Part shown: in pieces, positions 14,364 to 26,870 of the stretch | Layout: each line of letters starts with the position of its first letter | How positions within the stretch are numbered: position 1 is the first letter of the stretch | Made by a program: the position numbers and the translations under genes | NCBI RefSeq assembly: GCF_026230105.1 | Contig: NC_079481.1 | Coordinates: 30,294,489 to 30,358,488, forward strand | DNA: 64,000 bases | Origin: Diorhabda sublineata | Taxonomy: Eukaryota; Arthropoda; Insecta; Coleoptera; Chrysomelidae | Direction of reading: 5' to 3' | Notes under the pieces: model-generated | What the model saw: only the letters and a program-made list of their open reading frames with translations | Told to the model about the DNA's origin: nothing | Databases searched by the model: none

Positions 14364-15766
14364 CTCCAAATTGCATAAATAAAAAACATTATGTCTATCC
14401 TATACCACGGAATATATATTAACATTAATTCTGTGCCTGATCTGTCAATATTTCTATGAACATACGAATAGAACTACATTTGTTCGTAAGAAGTAATTGA
14501 ACGCACTGATTGACTATTCCGTTCTTTTACTAGAGACTTGTTCCCTGATCAGCTAATTCGATAACAAAAATCATCGAATTCAGCTGTTGTATCTGTCAAA
14601 TGTTACTCTTTACTAATGTCATGATCAGCTGTTCAACGGTGTTTAAAGTATAAACAAAGGGATTCTTATATCCAAAACAATTATTTTGTTTTTTTTTAAT
14701 AATTCATTAATATGTTTTATAATTTTTGTTGTGTTTTTAATTGTTGGATGGGGGAAAAGTGATAATAGTGTTAAACATGAATTGCAACATTAATAAGAAA
14801 AGGTTTGATTAAAAATAAATTGATGTATATACGAATTTGCTGGAAAAACTTTATCAATGCGAGTAAATAAATAATACATCATTAATTTTGTTATAAAAAG
14901 AATATATCATGAACAATCATTTTATTAAAATTCTCATTCATGAAAATAAAAAAGAAAATATAAAAAATATTAAGTCCCAACGTTATACTTATTTATTGTA
15001 GACATTATATGACGAGAAAATATTGTTCACTAAGATACCTGTTACTTACCGTACATACAAGAATTAGAGGAGCAAGTGCTTTTTGAAAATAAACCAACGT
15101 TTGATGATATTTGTAGATAAGCTTCTCCGGAATCTTTTTCTGCTTCTTTTTTATCGACGATATCTTGATACTTTGACAGAATATTACTGTTAATACCTTG
15201 GCTGGTACCTAGATGATAAATTGTGTACGCTGACAATTGACATTTGTACTTTGTAAATTGTGAAAAATATTATTAGTACTAATAGTGCTATAAATTAAAT
15301 AGCACATTGTAGTTGTTTTATATGCATTTAAATTCGTACCCCTATAATACGAATATAACCATGTCTATTGATCTTGACACAGAACAAAAAATCATTCTGT
15401 GAATCTGAATGTCTATGTGAAATAACTTTTATCAGGGACGGAATCATTTAATTTGGATTAAAAATTGTTTGATGATTTTTATATTTATATTTAAATACAG
15501 AAGGTGAATCGAGAAATTTTGGGTCAGTTTTAACGAAATTATATTGAAACTAAATGCGTTTACTCACTAGGTTTTTCTTCTTTCAACTCCGTACAACTCA
15601 CACTTCCCTTAATTGACTTGTAGCGGTGGGGTGATATCAGAAATATTCTAGAATTTTCAGGATCAAGTTGATCCAAATGAGGTGCGCTTAAATTCAACAA
15701 ACTCGCGGTGGATTCACTGAATATTATGGTAATGCACAAATCCTTTTGTTTCTCTACATTTCTCAT
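11724..15766 (-). CDS. MARCHF2/3-like RING-CH membrane E3 ubiquitin ligase
   Basis: Six exons on the minus strand: 15766-15568, 15208-15050, 13878-13670, 13616-13426, 12167-11953 and 11899-11724 (TAA), 382 residues; all junction phases agree. Residues 197-242 form a RING-CH (C4HC3) finger: C197-x2-C200, C213-R-C215, H223, C226, C239-x2-C242, including CRCRGT, HLKCLERWL and SYCELC. The C-terminal part carries two hydrophobic segments separated by a short loop, then a cytosolic EAWREWYNN stretch equivalent to the YNEWRR region of vertebrate MARCH2/3. Such ligases sit in endosomal or plasma membranes and ubiquitinate membrane cargo; that is family knowledge. The N-terminal 190 residues are Ser/Glu-rich and unassigned. 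The fourth intron (12168-13425) contains a 151-bp array and the second (13879-15049) a long TA tract. The 53-bp last intron looks like a frameshift unless spliced. Confidence 0.88.
12385..13190. repeat. Tandem array, 151 bp unit, 4-5 copies, inside the MARCH gene
   Basis: The phrase TTTTAGATACATTTTGTT recurs at about 12387, 12538, 12689 and 12840 (spacing 151), with a diverged copy near 13070. Each unit includes a TATATAGGGTRAAAC motif and TTTTCATAATAAAGAGTTA. Divergence increases to the right. It lies wholly within the intron between the RING-CH exon and the first membrane-segment exon. Confidence 0.93.
14275..14361. repeat. (TA)n microsatellite, about 43 units
   Basis: Uninterrupted alternating T and A from about 14275 to 14361, inside the 13879-15049 intron of the MARCH gene. 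Self-complementary, so it can form cruciforms and is likely length-variable. Confidence 0.98.
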
Positions 15767-15904
15767 ACTATTTTTAATGAAAATGAACTTGAATTTTGAA
15801 ATGAAATGACGGGACTACGCACAATTTGACATTTATAAAAGCAACATTGACAGTTACTTTCCATATTTTAAAAATCACTACAATAAATTCGGCAACGTTG
15901 TAAA

Positions 15905-16800
15905 CGCTATAAGTCAGCCATTTTTTCGTGGTATGCAAAGTCTTCGTTTCACTTGTGTGTAAATAATTTATTAAATCATTCGATTTTTCAAGAAATGAAT
16001 ATTTTTTAATAAAAAAAATTACACAAAACGCTGATATTAATAAAAGTTTTAATGTATATAAAGCATTATTTCCTTTGAAGTAAATATGTGACGTCTCGGT
16101 TAGTTTGGGCCACCTTACTGATATGAAGTTGGATAACGTATGTCTTAGTCGTACGTCATTTGGGATGATTCGATTTAAACTCTGCTCCGAGACGAGCCGA
16201 ATGTTTCCGAGGTATCTATATTCGTTTAATGTCATTTTTTCGTAGTACACAAAGTTTTTGTTTCACTTGTGTATTAATAATTCATTAAATCGATCGATTT
16301 TTTAAGAAATTAATATTTTTTTAATAAGAAAAATTACACAAAACGCTGATATTAATAAAAGTTTCAATGTATATAATGCATTATTTCCTTTGAAGTAAAT
16401 ATGCAACGTGTTAGATTATAAAAGACGTACGTTAGTTGGGATGATTCGTTTTAAACTCTGCACCGAGACGAGCCGAATGTTTCCGAGGTATCTATATTCG
16501 TTTAATGTCATTTTTTCGTAGTACACAAAGTTTTTGTTTCACTTGTGTATTAATAATTCATTAAATCGATCGATTTTTTAAGAAATTAATATTTTTTTAA
16601 TAAGAAAAATTACACAAAACGCTGATATTAATAAAAGTTTCAATGTATATAATGCATTATTTCCTTTGAAGTAAATATGCAATGTCTTAGATTATAAAAG
16701 ACGTACGTCAGTTGGGATGATTCGATTTAAACTCTGCACCGAGACGAACCGAATGTTTCCGAGGTATCTGTATTCGTTGAATATCGTGATACTTAAATAA
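15905..16800. repeat. Tandem array, about 276-314 bp unit, three copies, upstream of the MARCH gene
   Basis: CATTTTTTCGTRGTAYRCAAAG starts at 15919, 16233 and 16509. Units share TTACACAAAACGCTGATATT and CGAGACGARCCGAATGTTTC. The first copy is longer and more diverged; copies two and three are nearly identical. The reading frame 15774-16250 on the minus strand is a by-product of this array. It lies just 5' of the MARCH start codon (15766) and could overlap its promoter. Confidence 0.93.
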
Positions 16801-17172
16801 AACACGTGATTGAGTTTAACTTTGAAATATAATTTGATTTCAACTAGAATAAAAGTACAATTTTGTGTATAATTCTTTGATTTTTGTTCTTATATATCAA
16901 GTATTTTAAATACCTAACTTTATTTAAAGAAAAATTTGTAGTTATCAACGATATTTATAAACTTATTTTAACTAAAAGAAAAAGACACGAATAAATTTAA
17001 AAGTATCTATCACCAATTTACAAGTATAATCACATTTTATATTTTTTCTTACATAACAAAGATTTTACTATAAAAAAATAGAAACGATACGAAAAATTTG
17101 TTGGTTTCGAGTAGTTCTTTCGATTTCAATTACGCGTGAAAGTGGTGAAATAAACTGGAATATTGAAAAATA
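16801..17172. other. AT-rich intergenic stretch, nothing recognised
   Basis: No frame, array or clear motif; it separates the 276-bp array from a degenerate inverted-repeat element. Confidence 0.5.
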
Positions 17173-17516
17173 TACACTAGCACTCAAATGTTTTCGCCCA
17201 CCCCAAAATCCAATCGTTAAATTTCAAAATAATAAATTTGAAAGAATTTTTTTTTCACTTTATCAAGTGAAGGGCGAATCAAGGTCAACCTAAACTATTT
17301 ATACGAGGGTATGTTTATATGTAGTCGGCGCAAGTGGGGGAGAGTTTTATGTAGCGATGGGTCAAATATTGAGGTTTTTGGGTCTGAAAATGTTTGTGCG
17401 CAGGTCAAAAGAGAACGGATGTTAGATTCATGCGTAAAAACATGGCGGAAACTCTGATAGATAAATATCAAAATCGATCGTATATTACAGGGCGGGCAAA
17501 AACGTTCAAGTACACC
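17173..17516. mobile_element. Possible Tc1/mariner-like MITE remnant
   Basis: The left end reads ACTCAAATGTTTTCGCCCAC (17182 onward). The reverse complement of the right end (17490-17511) reads ACTTGAACGTTTTTGCCCGC. I count 17 of 22 positions matching, and the outer bases on both sides also resemble each other (TACACTAG / GGTGTA). A G/T-rich ..GTTTT.GCCC.CCC end is typical of Tc1/mariner termini from memory. The 340-bp interior has no transposase frame, so this would be a non-autonomous remnant lying just 3' of the RNF34-like gene. Confidence 0.35.
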
Positions 17517-17603
17517 GAGAAAAATAATTCGTTTTCCATCACGACTCGAATGGTTCAACCAACAATTCAATCGTTAAGTACTCGATTTTATTTTGGTGAA
17601 ATT

Positions 17604-20600
17604 TCACGCTTTGAAAGTTCTAACGACGCGTACAACATATTGTCGACAAATAGGGCATTCGGCTAATCTTTTACCACAATCCGTGCAAGTGGCGATGTGA
17701 CCGCATTCCAATAGAACGCAATCCAACGGGGCGTCCATGCATAATTTACACAATTCTTGTATCGGTAAATTTTCCGGAATTTCTGAAAGAATTTTTGATA
17801 AATCGAATCGTTTGGATGATGTCGTTGGAGGGATACCTTTTTTCAGTTCGTTGCTGTCTTCCCAGAGCCGTTCGGCTCTTTCTAAAAGTTCGGATTTTTC
17901 CACGCATCCTTTAAAATCAACTCTGTTCAAGGTTAGTAGTATTTTCAAGTCTTTTGACGATAAATTTTGTAATTCTTCGGCGCTACCGAAATCCTCGATT
18001 TTTGGATACCTATTTGGCAGTGGGCTTTCGTTCCGCTAATAAATTTATGCGCGAAAAAAACATTTTTAGTACGAATCGATTCAATCAGAATTAATTTTAA
18101 CAAAAAAATCTACTTAAATCTCTCTTAACTATCTCAAAATTTTTCCAATAGCATTGTTTTGATAAAAATATTTGCTTAGATTCAAAACAAACGTATTCAA
18201 TTCAGTGTTGCCACTCACTCACACACGAATTCCTTTAAATTAAATGATCTAACCTTGTAGAGTCGAGTTTATTTTATTTCGTAGAATTTTTTTTTGTACT
18301 TGGTGGCAGTGGCGTAGCGAAAATTGCTTAGTATCTTATTACCATTAATTATTTTTTATAAAAATAAAATTTTTTAATAAAATTATTTTATTTTTTTACT
18401 TTTAAACCGTTTTCTTCATAAATCAAGGCGATTTATCAAAAAAAAAAAAAATAAGAATACACAATTTCGTATCAAAATATTTCAAATTCACGTGAAAATC
18501 AATGATAAAAATCGTTCGTAATGAAGAAAATTATTCAATTCTGGCAACAGTGTATAAACATTCCAGACTCAATTCAGAAGCTATTGACATATATCGGAAA
18601 CGGAACGATTTCCTTGATTTAACGCGCGATTAATTTCATTCCTTTTTTTAGAACTAAAACGCGTTCCTCAACAGATAATATATCGAATTAATTTCGTTCG
18701 TTTTGACACAAATATTTATTTTCATTCAAAACAAACGTGTTCAATTCAGTGTTGCCACTCACTCACTCACGAATTCCTTTAAATTAAATGATCTAAACTT
18801 GGAGTCGAGTTTATTTTATTTCGTAGAATTTTTTTTTGTATTTAGTGGCAGTGGCGTACCGAAAATTGCTTAGTATCTTGTTGCGATTAATCAATTTTAA
18901 TAAAAATAAAATTTGTTGATAAAATTATTTCACTTTTAAACTGTTTTCTTCATAAATCAAGGCGATTTATCAAAAAAAAAATAAGAATACACAATTTCGT
19001 ATCAAAATATTTCAAAATCACGTGAAAATCATTGTTAAAAATCGTTCGTAATGAAGAAAATTATTCAATTCTGGCAACAGTGTATAAACATTCCAGAATC
19101 AATTCAGAAGCTATTGACATATATCGGAAACGGAACGATTTCCTTGATTTAACGCGCGATTAATTTCATTCCTTTTTTTAGAACTAAAACGCGTTCCTCA
19201 ACAGATAATATATCGAATTAATTTCGTTCGTTTTGACACAAATATTTATTTTCATTCAAAACAAACGTGTTCAATTCAGTGTTGCCACTCACTCACTCAC
19301 GAATTCCTTTAAATTAAATGATCTAAACTTGGAGTCGAGTTTATTTTATTTCGTAGAATTTTTTTTTGTATTTAGTGGCAGTGGCGTACCGAAAATTGCT
19401 TAGTATCTTGTTGCGATTAATCAATTTTAATAAAAATAAAATTTGTTGATAAAATTATTTCACTTTTAAACTGTTTTCTTCATAAATCAAGGCGATTTAT
19501 CAAAAAAAAAATAAGAATACACAATTTCGTATCAAAATATTTCAAAATCACGTGAAAATCATTGTTAAAAATCGTTCGTAATGAAGAAAATTATTCAATT
19601 CTGGCAACAGTGTATAAACATTCCAGAATCAATTCAGAAGCTATTGACATATATCGGAAACGGAACGATTTCCTTGATTTAACGCGCGATTAATTTCATT
19701 CCTTTTTTTAGAACTAAAACGCGTTCCTCAACAGATAATATATCGAATTAATTTCGTTCGTTTTGACACAAATATTTATTTTCATTCAAAACAAACGTGT
19801 TCAATTCAGTGTTGCCACTCACTCACTCACGAATTCCTTTAAATTAAATGATCTAACTTTGTCGAGTCGAGTTTATTTTATTTCGTAGAATTTTTTTTTG
19901 TATTTAGTGGCAGTGGCGTACCGAAAATTGCTTAGTATCTTGTTGCGATTAATCAATTTTAATAAAAATAAAATTTGTTGATAAAATTATTTCACTTTTA
20001 AACTGTTTTCTTCATAAATCAAGGCGATTTATCAAAAAAAAAATAAGAATACACAATTTCGTATCAAAATATTTCAAAATCACGTGAAAATCAATGATAA
20101 AAATCGTTCGTAATGAAGAAAATTATTCAATTCTGGCAACAGTGTATAAACATTCCAGAATCAATTCAGAAGCTATTGACATATATCGGAAACGGAACGA
20201 TTTCCTTGATTTAACGCGCGATTAATTTCATTCCTTTTTTTAGAACTAAAACGCGTTCCTCAACAGATAATATATCGAATTAATTTCGTTCGTTTTGACA
20301 CAAATATTTATTTTCATTCAAAACAAACGTGTTCAATTCAGTGTTGCCACTCACTCACTCACGAATTCCTTTAAATTAAATGATCTAACTTTGTCGAGTC
20401 GAGTTTATTTTATTTCGTAGAATTTTTTTTTGTATTTAGTGGCAGTGGCGTACCGAAAATTGCTTAGTATCTTGTTGCGATTAATCAATTTTAATAAAAA
20501 TAAAATTTGTTGATAAAATTATTTTACTTTTAAACTGTTTTCTTCATAAATCAAGGCGATTTATCAAAAAAAAAGGATAAGAATACACAATTTTGTATCA

Positions 20601-23600
20601 AAATATTTCAAATTCACATAAAAATCGTTCGTAATGAAGAAAATTATTCAATTCTGTCAACAGTGTATAAACAATCCAGAAACTATTGACATATGCCGGA
20701 AACGGAACGATTTCCTTGATTTAACGCGTGATTAATTTCATTCCTCTTTTTAGAGCTAAAACGCGTTCTTTTGACACATGTCATGTGTCATTTTACAGTA
20801 CCGTATCAACATTTTTTGTTTACTCACCTCTATATCATTCAAATTATCAGTACTGTGTCGAAACGTCGTAGAGGTAGTTGGTTGTGATTGTGGGTTAGTT
20901 GGGGTATGATCTCCGGCGACGTTTCGAGGTATATTAGTAGGTGATTGAGGTGATCTTTGTGTAGATCGAGGTTGTTCTTGGTAAGGTCTATTCGAATAAC
21001 CATCATTTGTTAAAACCGATTCTAAATTACCTGAAGAAAAAATTAAAAATTGTTCCGAGGCTATTTGACGTAAAATTTTATTGATACGAAAAAGGGTCAA
21101 CAAACTTCATATCTCGAAACGAAAAATATTTTTATTGTTATTTGTATTGAAAAGCTTTTGAAAGATTAATTGACTGATTAGGTGAAATTATTGATCTTTT
21201 GATTGTTATTTGTTTAATTAAATTGTTTACTAAAAATATACGTTTCCCACCACAGAAATATAAGTAAACACAAAACACTCGTTTCACATTGGTGACACAA
21301 TGTCATATTTAGAGCACTTGATCGAACTGTCACTATAGAACTAAATATACATAAATCATTGAATTAAAAGTTAAGGAAGGGTGGCTATATAAATAAGCGG
21401 AAGTAGCCATATTGGCATCCAAGTATGACTCATTTTATTTTCCTTGTAAAAGAGCACGTCTTTAATTTTGTTTCGTATTTATATAAGTATCTATCTATAA
21501 AACTAGTGAATTATATTCACGATACAACAAATTCCATTCATTTTTCATAAATCATTTGCTAAAGAGTAATTTTTATATAGCACGCCTATGGTAAAGCGGA
21601 TATTATATATCCGCCATATGCAATAACTATCCTGCACACCGAACTATTCTTTATTGCTCCTTCGATTAAGGTGCAATTTCATGTTGACACTGGACGCTGG
21701 CTTAGAGGTACAATTTTAAATGGAACGTCATATTTTTAGAACTGTAGTTCGTTTGTTAACGTTATATATGGTTCTATTACGGTTATAGTTTATGGAAATC
21801 CACCAATATAATAAACTTATTAATATAAATTAGGTGTTTCCATCGGGCAGTCACAGTTTTACGAACGATTCTGTGTTGTGTTGTAACCGTTTCCGGAACA
21901 GTTTTTTCAATACTTGGTTGATTGAAAGTACTGTTACCAGAACAGTGCATAGTCGGTGATTGCATACAATATCTACAAACGCTTCTAATAACAGTTCCAA
22001 GAACGGTCCGGAGTAGCAGGTTGGAACAAATTAATATCTTCGTAAGATTTTCAAATGTTTTTACAAAATGGCAGCGGGGTATAAACAACACTGAATTAAG
22101 GTTATAATATTTTAGTCTATTATATTTTGCATTTCTTCAGAAAAAATATTAACGTTATTAATATAAGTTTTAAGGTTAATCATCAAATAATTATAAAATG
22201 ATATTATATAACTATAATTTTATATAAATCAATCTAATTGTATGATTATAACGAACGAAAATGAATGGAATAATGTTTGTTTTTAAAAGACAATATCTAG
22301 TCTTATTCTGCAAAAATTACTAAGAGATGATTCACCTTTTTCATTTACAACTGATAAATATTTGTTTGTGTATACAATTTAACTGTAACATTTATCATAA
22401 TGATAATAAAATTCGTAGAAAAGTTAAGCTAACCTTGTGTTTTTTCCTTGGAAAACGTACAAAATGTAAAACAGCACATGCTTACGATGTAACGCGAAAT
22501 TTAATGTTTACTTCAACAAGAAACAAATCATCACAAATTACGAGGGATCGTATCTAATCTTATCAAGTACTGAATATGATATCAGGACGTTCCCTCTCCT
22601 TATTTTTTTTAATTACGAGTTACGTATTTATAAGTTACTTTGTGAATCGTTGATTGGGTTACTAGTATTGCACAAAAAACGATTTATATGGAAAAAAATG
22701 CATATAATATACAGGGTATGATCAGAAATAATTGTTGAGTTGTGTATTTATCGTTTTTTTTGTGTTTCGTTGATTGGGTTACAAAAAACAGCACAAAAAA
22801 ACGATTTATATGGAAAAAAGGATATAATATACAGGGTATGATCAAGAAGAATAGAAACTTTTTTTTTTTCAAAACAAAATCGTATGAAAATGTCATTTTA
22901 TTAATTTTTTTACAAATGAATTTTGATAGAAAATGGTCAATTTTGAGAAAACATGGTAAAGTTTTGAGAAAAAATGGTTAATTTTGTGAGAAAATGGTCA
23001 ACTTTGAGATAAAATGGTCAATTTTGAGAAAACATGGTAAAGTTTTGATAGAAAACAGTTAATTTTATGAGAAAATGATCAATTTTGAGATAAAATGGTC
23101 AATTTTGAGAAAACATGGTAAAGTTTTGAGAAAAAATGGTTAATTTTGTGAGAAAATGGTCAATTTTGAGAAAACATGGTAAAGTTTTGATAGAAAACGG
23201 TTAATTTTATGAGAAAATGATCAATTTTGAGATAAAATGGTCAATTTTGAGAAAACAGGGTAAAGTTTTGATACAAAACGGTTAATTTTATGAGAAAATG
23301 GTCAATTTTGAGAAAACATGGTAAAGTTTTGATAGAAAACGGTTAATTTTATGAGAAAATGGTCAATTTTGAGATAAAATGGTCAATTTTGAGAAAACAT
23401 GGTAAAGTTTTGATAGAAAACGGTTAATTTTATGAGAAAATGGTCAATTTTGAGATAAAATGGTCAATTTTGAGAAAACATGGTAAAGTTTTGATAGAAA
23501 ACGGTTAATTTTATGAGAAAATGGTCAATTTTGAGAAAACATGGTAAAGTTTTGATAGAAAACGGTTAATTTTATGAGAAAATGGTCAATTTTGAGATAA

Positions 23601-25031
23601 AATGGTCGATTTTAACAGAAAATGGTGAATTTTGAGAGAAAACGATCATTTTGGTTAGAAAATGGACAATTTGGAAAGAAAATTGTTAATTTTGAGAAAA
23701 AAATGGTCACTTTTGAGTGAAAATGATCAATTTTGAGAGAAGATTGTTAATTTTGAGAATAAAATATAAAAATTTCATTAGATTACTTGTCAAAAATAAA
23801 CGAACTAGTAACATGAACATTTTAAATCCCCTTTTCCTTCAATTCCAGTAATTTTTCACATAAATTCGTCAAAAAAAACATAAATTTTGAAAAAAATCAT
23901 TGAAAACTGTTGATTTTCGATCTGAAAGAGCCAAAAAAATAGCTCAAAATTACCCAATTTCAACAAATCTAATATTTCACATATAACCTTATATTTCGTA
24001 AACAAATATTGAAAAATTGATAAAATTTGTATAAAAACCTCCCTAATTTTTCCAAAACACACCAAATCCCATTATTTTCAATTTGAAAATCAATTTTTGG
24101 GGTCAGTTTAAGCACACGACACATTCAAATCATTATTAAAAACACAATAAAACAAAAACAAATTCAATCCCAATACAAAAACGATTTAATCAATTAAAAT
24201 AACGATTAATTCAATGATGTACTCACCCAGTAGATCGTTAACTGGACGTAAATTAGGAAGAGATCCAGCAAAATTCGCCGTCAGTTTCTCCAAACCTCGC
24301 TTTGGTTTTTCAGGTATCTGTTTATTGCATAATATATCCACCAATTCATGTTTTTCTAAAAAAAACCAAATAAAAAATGAGAATCTGAAAAAAAATATGA
24401 ATCATAAGTATTAACCCAGTATATCAAACACGTACCTACTAATCCAAAAGTAGATATATTTCTTTTATTCAAATAATCTTGTAAATCTTTTGATTTGAGT
24501 TCCATAAGTTCAGATCGCTCCGGAGGACGTTTTAATAAGATAAGACATTTTTCACAGTATAATATCCTAAAAATATTTCGCAAATTCCGATTTTGAAGAC
24601 GACAAATCGATTTCTTTATAAAAAAACTGTTTTCATTGTAATAAAGCAAAATATTATGGTATTTTCGGTTTAATACAGTTTATTTTATACGTCACATTTC
24701 CTTCTTCAGAAAATTACGAAGTTTTGGGGTAAACAGTCCGAGGGTTAGGTTTTATGACTAGAGAAAAAGAGGTTAGGACAGTTTTGAATATACAATTCTA
24801 TTACTAATTAAACTATTTTCTCGTTTGAATGTTGAACAAATTTTGTATCACTAAAACCAATTAATTTGATATAGTTTATATATGAAACAAAAGATAAATA
24901 TTAGATATTCTTCTTAAAACTTACCCTTCTCTTCTTTTCAAACATTTGTTACAATATTTATCTTCACATTCACCACACTTTATTTTCCAATTAAGTAGAT
25001 TAAAATCAGATCTACATTTAGAACAGGGCAT
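17604..25031 (-). CDS. RNF34/RFFL-like E3 ubiquitin ligase
   Basis: Five exons on the minus strand: 25031-24925, 24566-24436, 24355-24227, 21030-20828 and 18035-17604 (stop), 333 residues; phases agree throughout. Residues 3-43 form a FYVE-like finger with eight cysteines (C3, C6, C19, C22, C27, C30, C40, C43). A SAP-like helix pair follows (ELMELKSKDLQDYL and KHELVDILCNK), then a Ser/Thr/Pro/Asn-rich linker, a second SAP-like segment (LQNLSSKDLKILL) and a C-terminal RING (C286, C289, C301, H303, C307, C310, C317, C320) ending VVRVVRTFKA. This order and the tail match RNF34 and rififylin, cytosolic/endosomal ligases acting on caspases and p53-pathway proteins in vertebrates. The N-terminus is about 60 residues shorter than in human RNF34; an additional upstream exon cannot be excluded. 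Two large introns are filled with tandem arrays. Confidence 0.93.
18155..20770. repeat. Tandem array, 530-544 bp unit, five copies, in an RNF34 intron
   Basis: GTGTTGCCACTCACTCA recurs at 18205, 18749, 19279, 19809 and 20341 (spacing 544, 530, 530, 532). Units include AGTGGCAGTGGCGTASCGAAA and GATTTCCTTGATTTAACGCG. The inner copies are almost identical; the first and last are more diverged. The array occupies nearly all of the intron 18036-20827, stopping some 60 bp before the Ser/Thr-rich exon. Confidence 0.95.
21031..22620. other. RNF34 intron, left part: dispersed repeat relics
   Basis: Intron sequence without a gene. At 21578-21625 a CACGCCTATGGTAAA..CGGATAT block is repeated at 58257-58310. 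A possible imperfect inverted arrangement of ACAGT/ACTGT words is seen at 21850-22010, too weak to call as an element. Confidence 0.45.
22620..22860. repeat. Two direct copies of a 120-bp block carrying TATACAGGGTATGATCA
   Basis: CGTTGATTGGGTTAC occurs near 22650 and 22769, and ATAATATACAGGGTATGATC near 22705 and 22826, offset about 120 bp. The short overlapping frames on both strands (22684-22896, 22742-22981) result from the duplication and the low-complexity sequence after it. Confidence 0.85.
22925..23765. repeat. Nested tandem array of a 20-bp monomer arranged in 61- and 81-bp blocks
   Basis: The basic word is AAAATGGTCAATTTTGAG or a close variant. CATGGTAAAGTTTTGA marks block starts at about 22952, 23033, 23114, 23175, 23256, 23317, 23398, 23479 and 23540, so spacing alternates between 81 and 61 bp, i.e. 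four or three 20-bp monomers. The monomers diverge towards the right edge (23600-23765). It lies in the 21031-24226 intron of the RNF34-like gene. Confidence 0.93.
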
Positions 25032-26870
25032 TTTGATTTCTCTCTCGTATAACAATTATATAAAAACCATTTAAAAAAAATTGTTAATTACAAACTATAT
25101 TTAATTTGTTTCTATTCATTTTAAGTAAATGTCATCGTTGAAGTTTACTTAATCACTATATTTTCCTATCATTATTTTAATTACTAATAAGTACTAAAAA
25201 TTTAATACAAATTATTAGTAAACTGCATTGGTTCTAATCTGTTGTATTTAACTGTCAAAAAAGCTATGTTCTATTAGTTACCTTTGTTACTGTATGGTGT
25301 GTTCCGAGTAGAAAAAAGAAAGAAATAAAATTTTTGTTATGAATTCCAAATATAAAGAGACGATAATAAAAGTGGAAATTATAAATTATAATTGAACCAA
25401 CACAAAACAAAAATTGAAAAAAAAATGATTTGAGTTAACCATTAATGCAAAAACTCCACTATACCTACCGGGTAGGCAACAAGCAGCACAGCCACGAACC
25501 ACATCAATATATGCTGCACTATTCATATATAAAAAAACAAAGTGACTAATTGATAAGCATTGAAGCATCAAAAGTAAAAACAAATCTGAAACTGTCAAGA
25601 TTAGAGATCTTACTCATATTATCCAAAAATTGATATAACCGATCAGTGCGATCGAAATAAAGTTGACTGCCGAACGATAGCGAACAGTAAGAATCACCAG
25701 ATTCATATAGCCGAACGTAGAATATGTCATATTTTGACATCTGTCATTAGTGTCTTACTTCAACAGTCATTGAAATCTTTGCCGCCGTAGAGAACAAGAA
25801 AATTACTAGTTAACGTCTTTTTTTACAATTTTTTTGAGTTTCTAGAGAGATAATCGTTTTTACAATAGATATTCACTAAGGTATGTATAAGATTAAATAA
25901 AAAACAGTAGTTAAATCAACAGTTTATTGCAAGAATATAATACAAGATGCAAAAAAGCAAGCTTTGATGCATAAATAAGCATATAAAAACAAGAATTTAT
26001 TATCTTTAACACTATAAAAAAAATTGAGGCTGTATTCAAGGCATTTTGCACTTATATTTATATATTGTTATATACTCTTCGTTCTATTTTAACGTTTTAA
26101 AAATTTTTTTCAAATTCGTCAATTCAACATTATCCAAACCTATTTAATTGCAATTTTAGATGTACTATTCCTCTTTACATGAATATTCCATAATTCGGAA
26201 CCAATATTTCATCTTTTTTGTGCGTTTTTGTGTTTTTTTACGTTGATTTGATATACTTAAATGTTTGAAATCAGTGACAGACATATATAGGCAAAATTCA
26301 TATATATTTTCATGATTTCTAAATATATTTCTATCCAGTGCTTTTCCAAATATCACTTGAAAAAGGTTTTTTTTTTCGAGTAAATAATATACAAACATGT
26401 TTTAAATAATGACGTTATTATGGTAGCAAAAGTATTCTTTATTAACTAGTTATGTACCAGGTGTAGACGATAATTTCATCATTATTTTATGATATTTAAT
26501 AGTAATTTGCACTAGAATTGTTAATATATATGAAATGTAGGAAAAAATGTTTTGTTTTCGTTGGGAGAAGTGAATAACGAAAAATTAAGTACCGATGTGT
26601 TGGAAAATTAGTAAAAATGATTTAAAAAAATCGATTTTGACGAATTAATTGATGATTATCGCGAATTTACTATTCTATTATATAATTTATCGTCTGAAAA
26701 GTGGTACCGTAATCGATAATTATAACAAAAATAAATTTTTGATGATTGAATTGTTCCCGTAGATTGAGATAATGCATTTCTAACCTCAATTATGAAATTA
26801 GTGGATTCTTTAAAAGGATCACTGTAAACAAACTAAATTATTGACCGTTTTTATGGTTAGAAGAATGTAT
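25032..26870. other. RNF34 5' flank and intergenic region
   Basis: No gene is seen. It includes the RNF34 promoter side (25032 onward) and a block at 25633-25740 (GATCGAAATAAAG..ATAGCCGAACGTAGAATATG) related to 9254-9362. The rest is AT-rich and unremarkable. Confidence 0.5.

Noticed and set aside
15774..16250. 158-codon minus-strand frame upstream of MARCH
   Set aside because: It lies across copies of a non-coding tandem array and shows no conserved motif; copies two and three do not keep the frame.
17394..17666. Short frames suggesting a transposase fragment between 17295 and 17666
   Set aside because: I could not find DDE-type or helix-turn-helix landmarks; part overlaps the antisense of the RNF34 RING exon.
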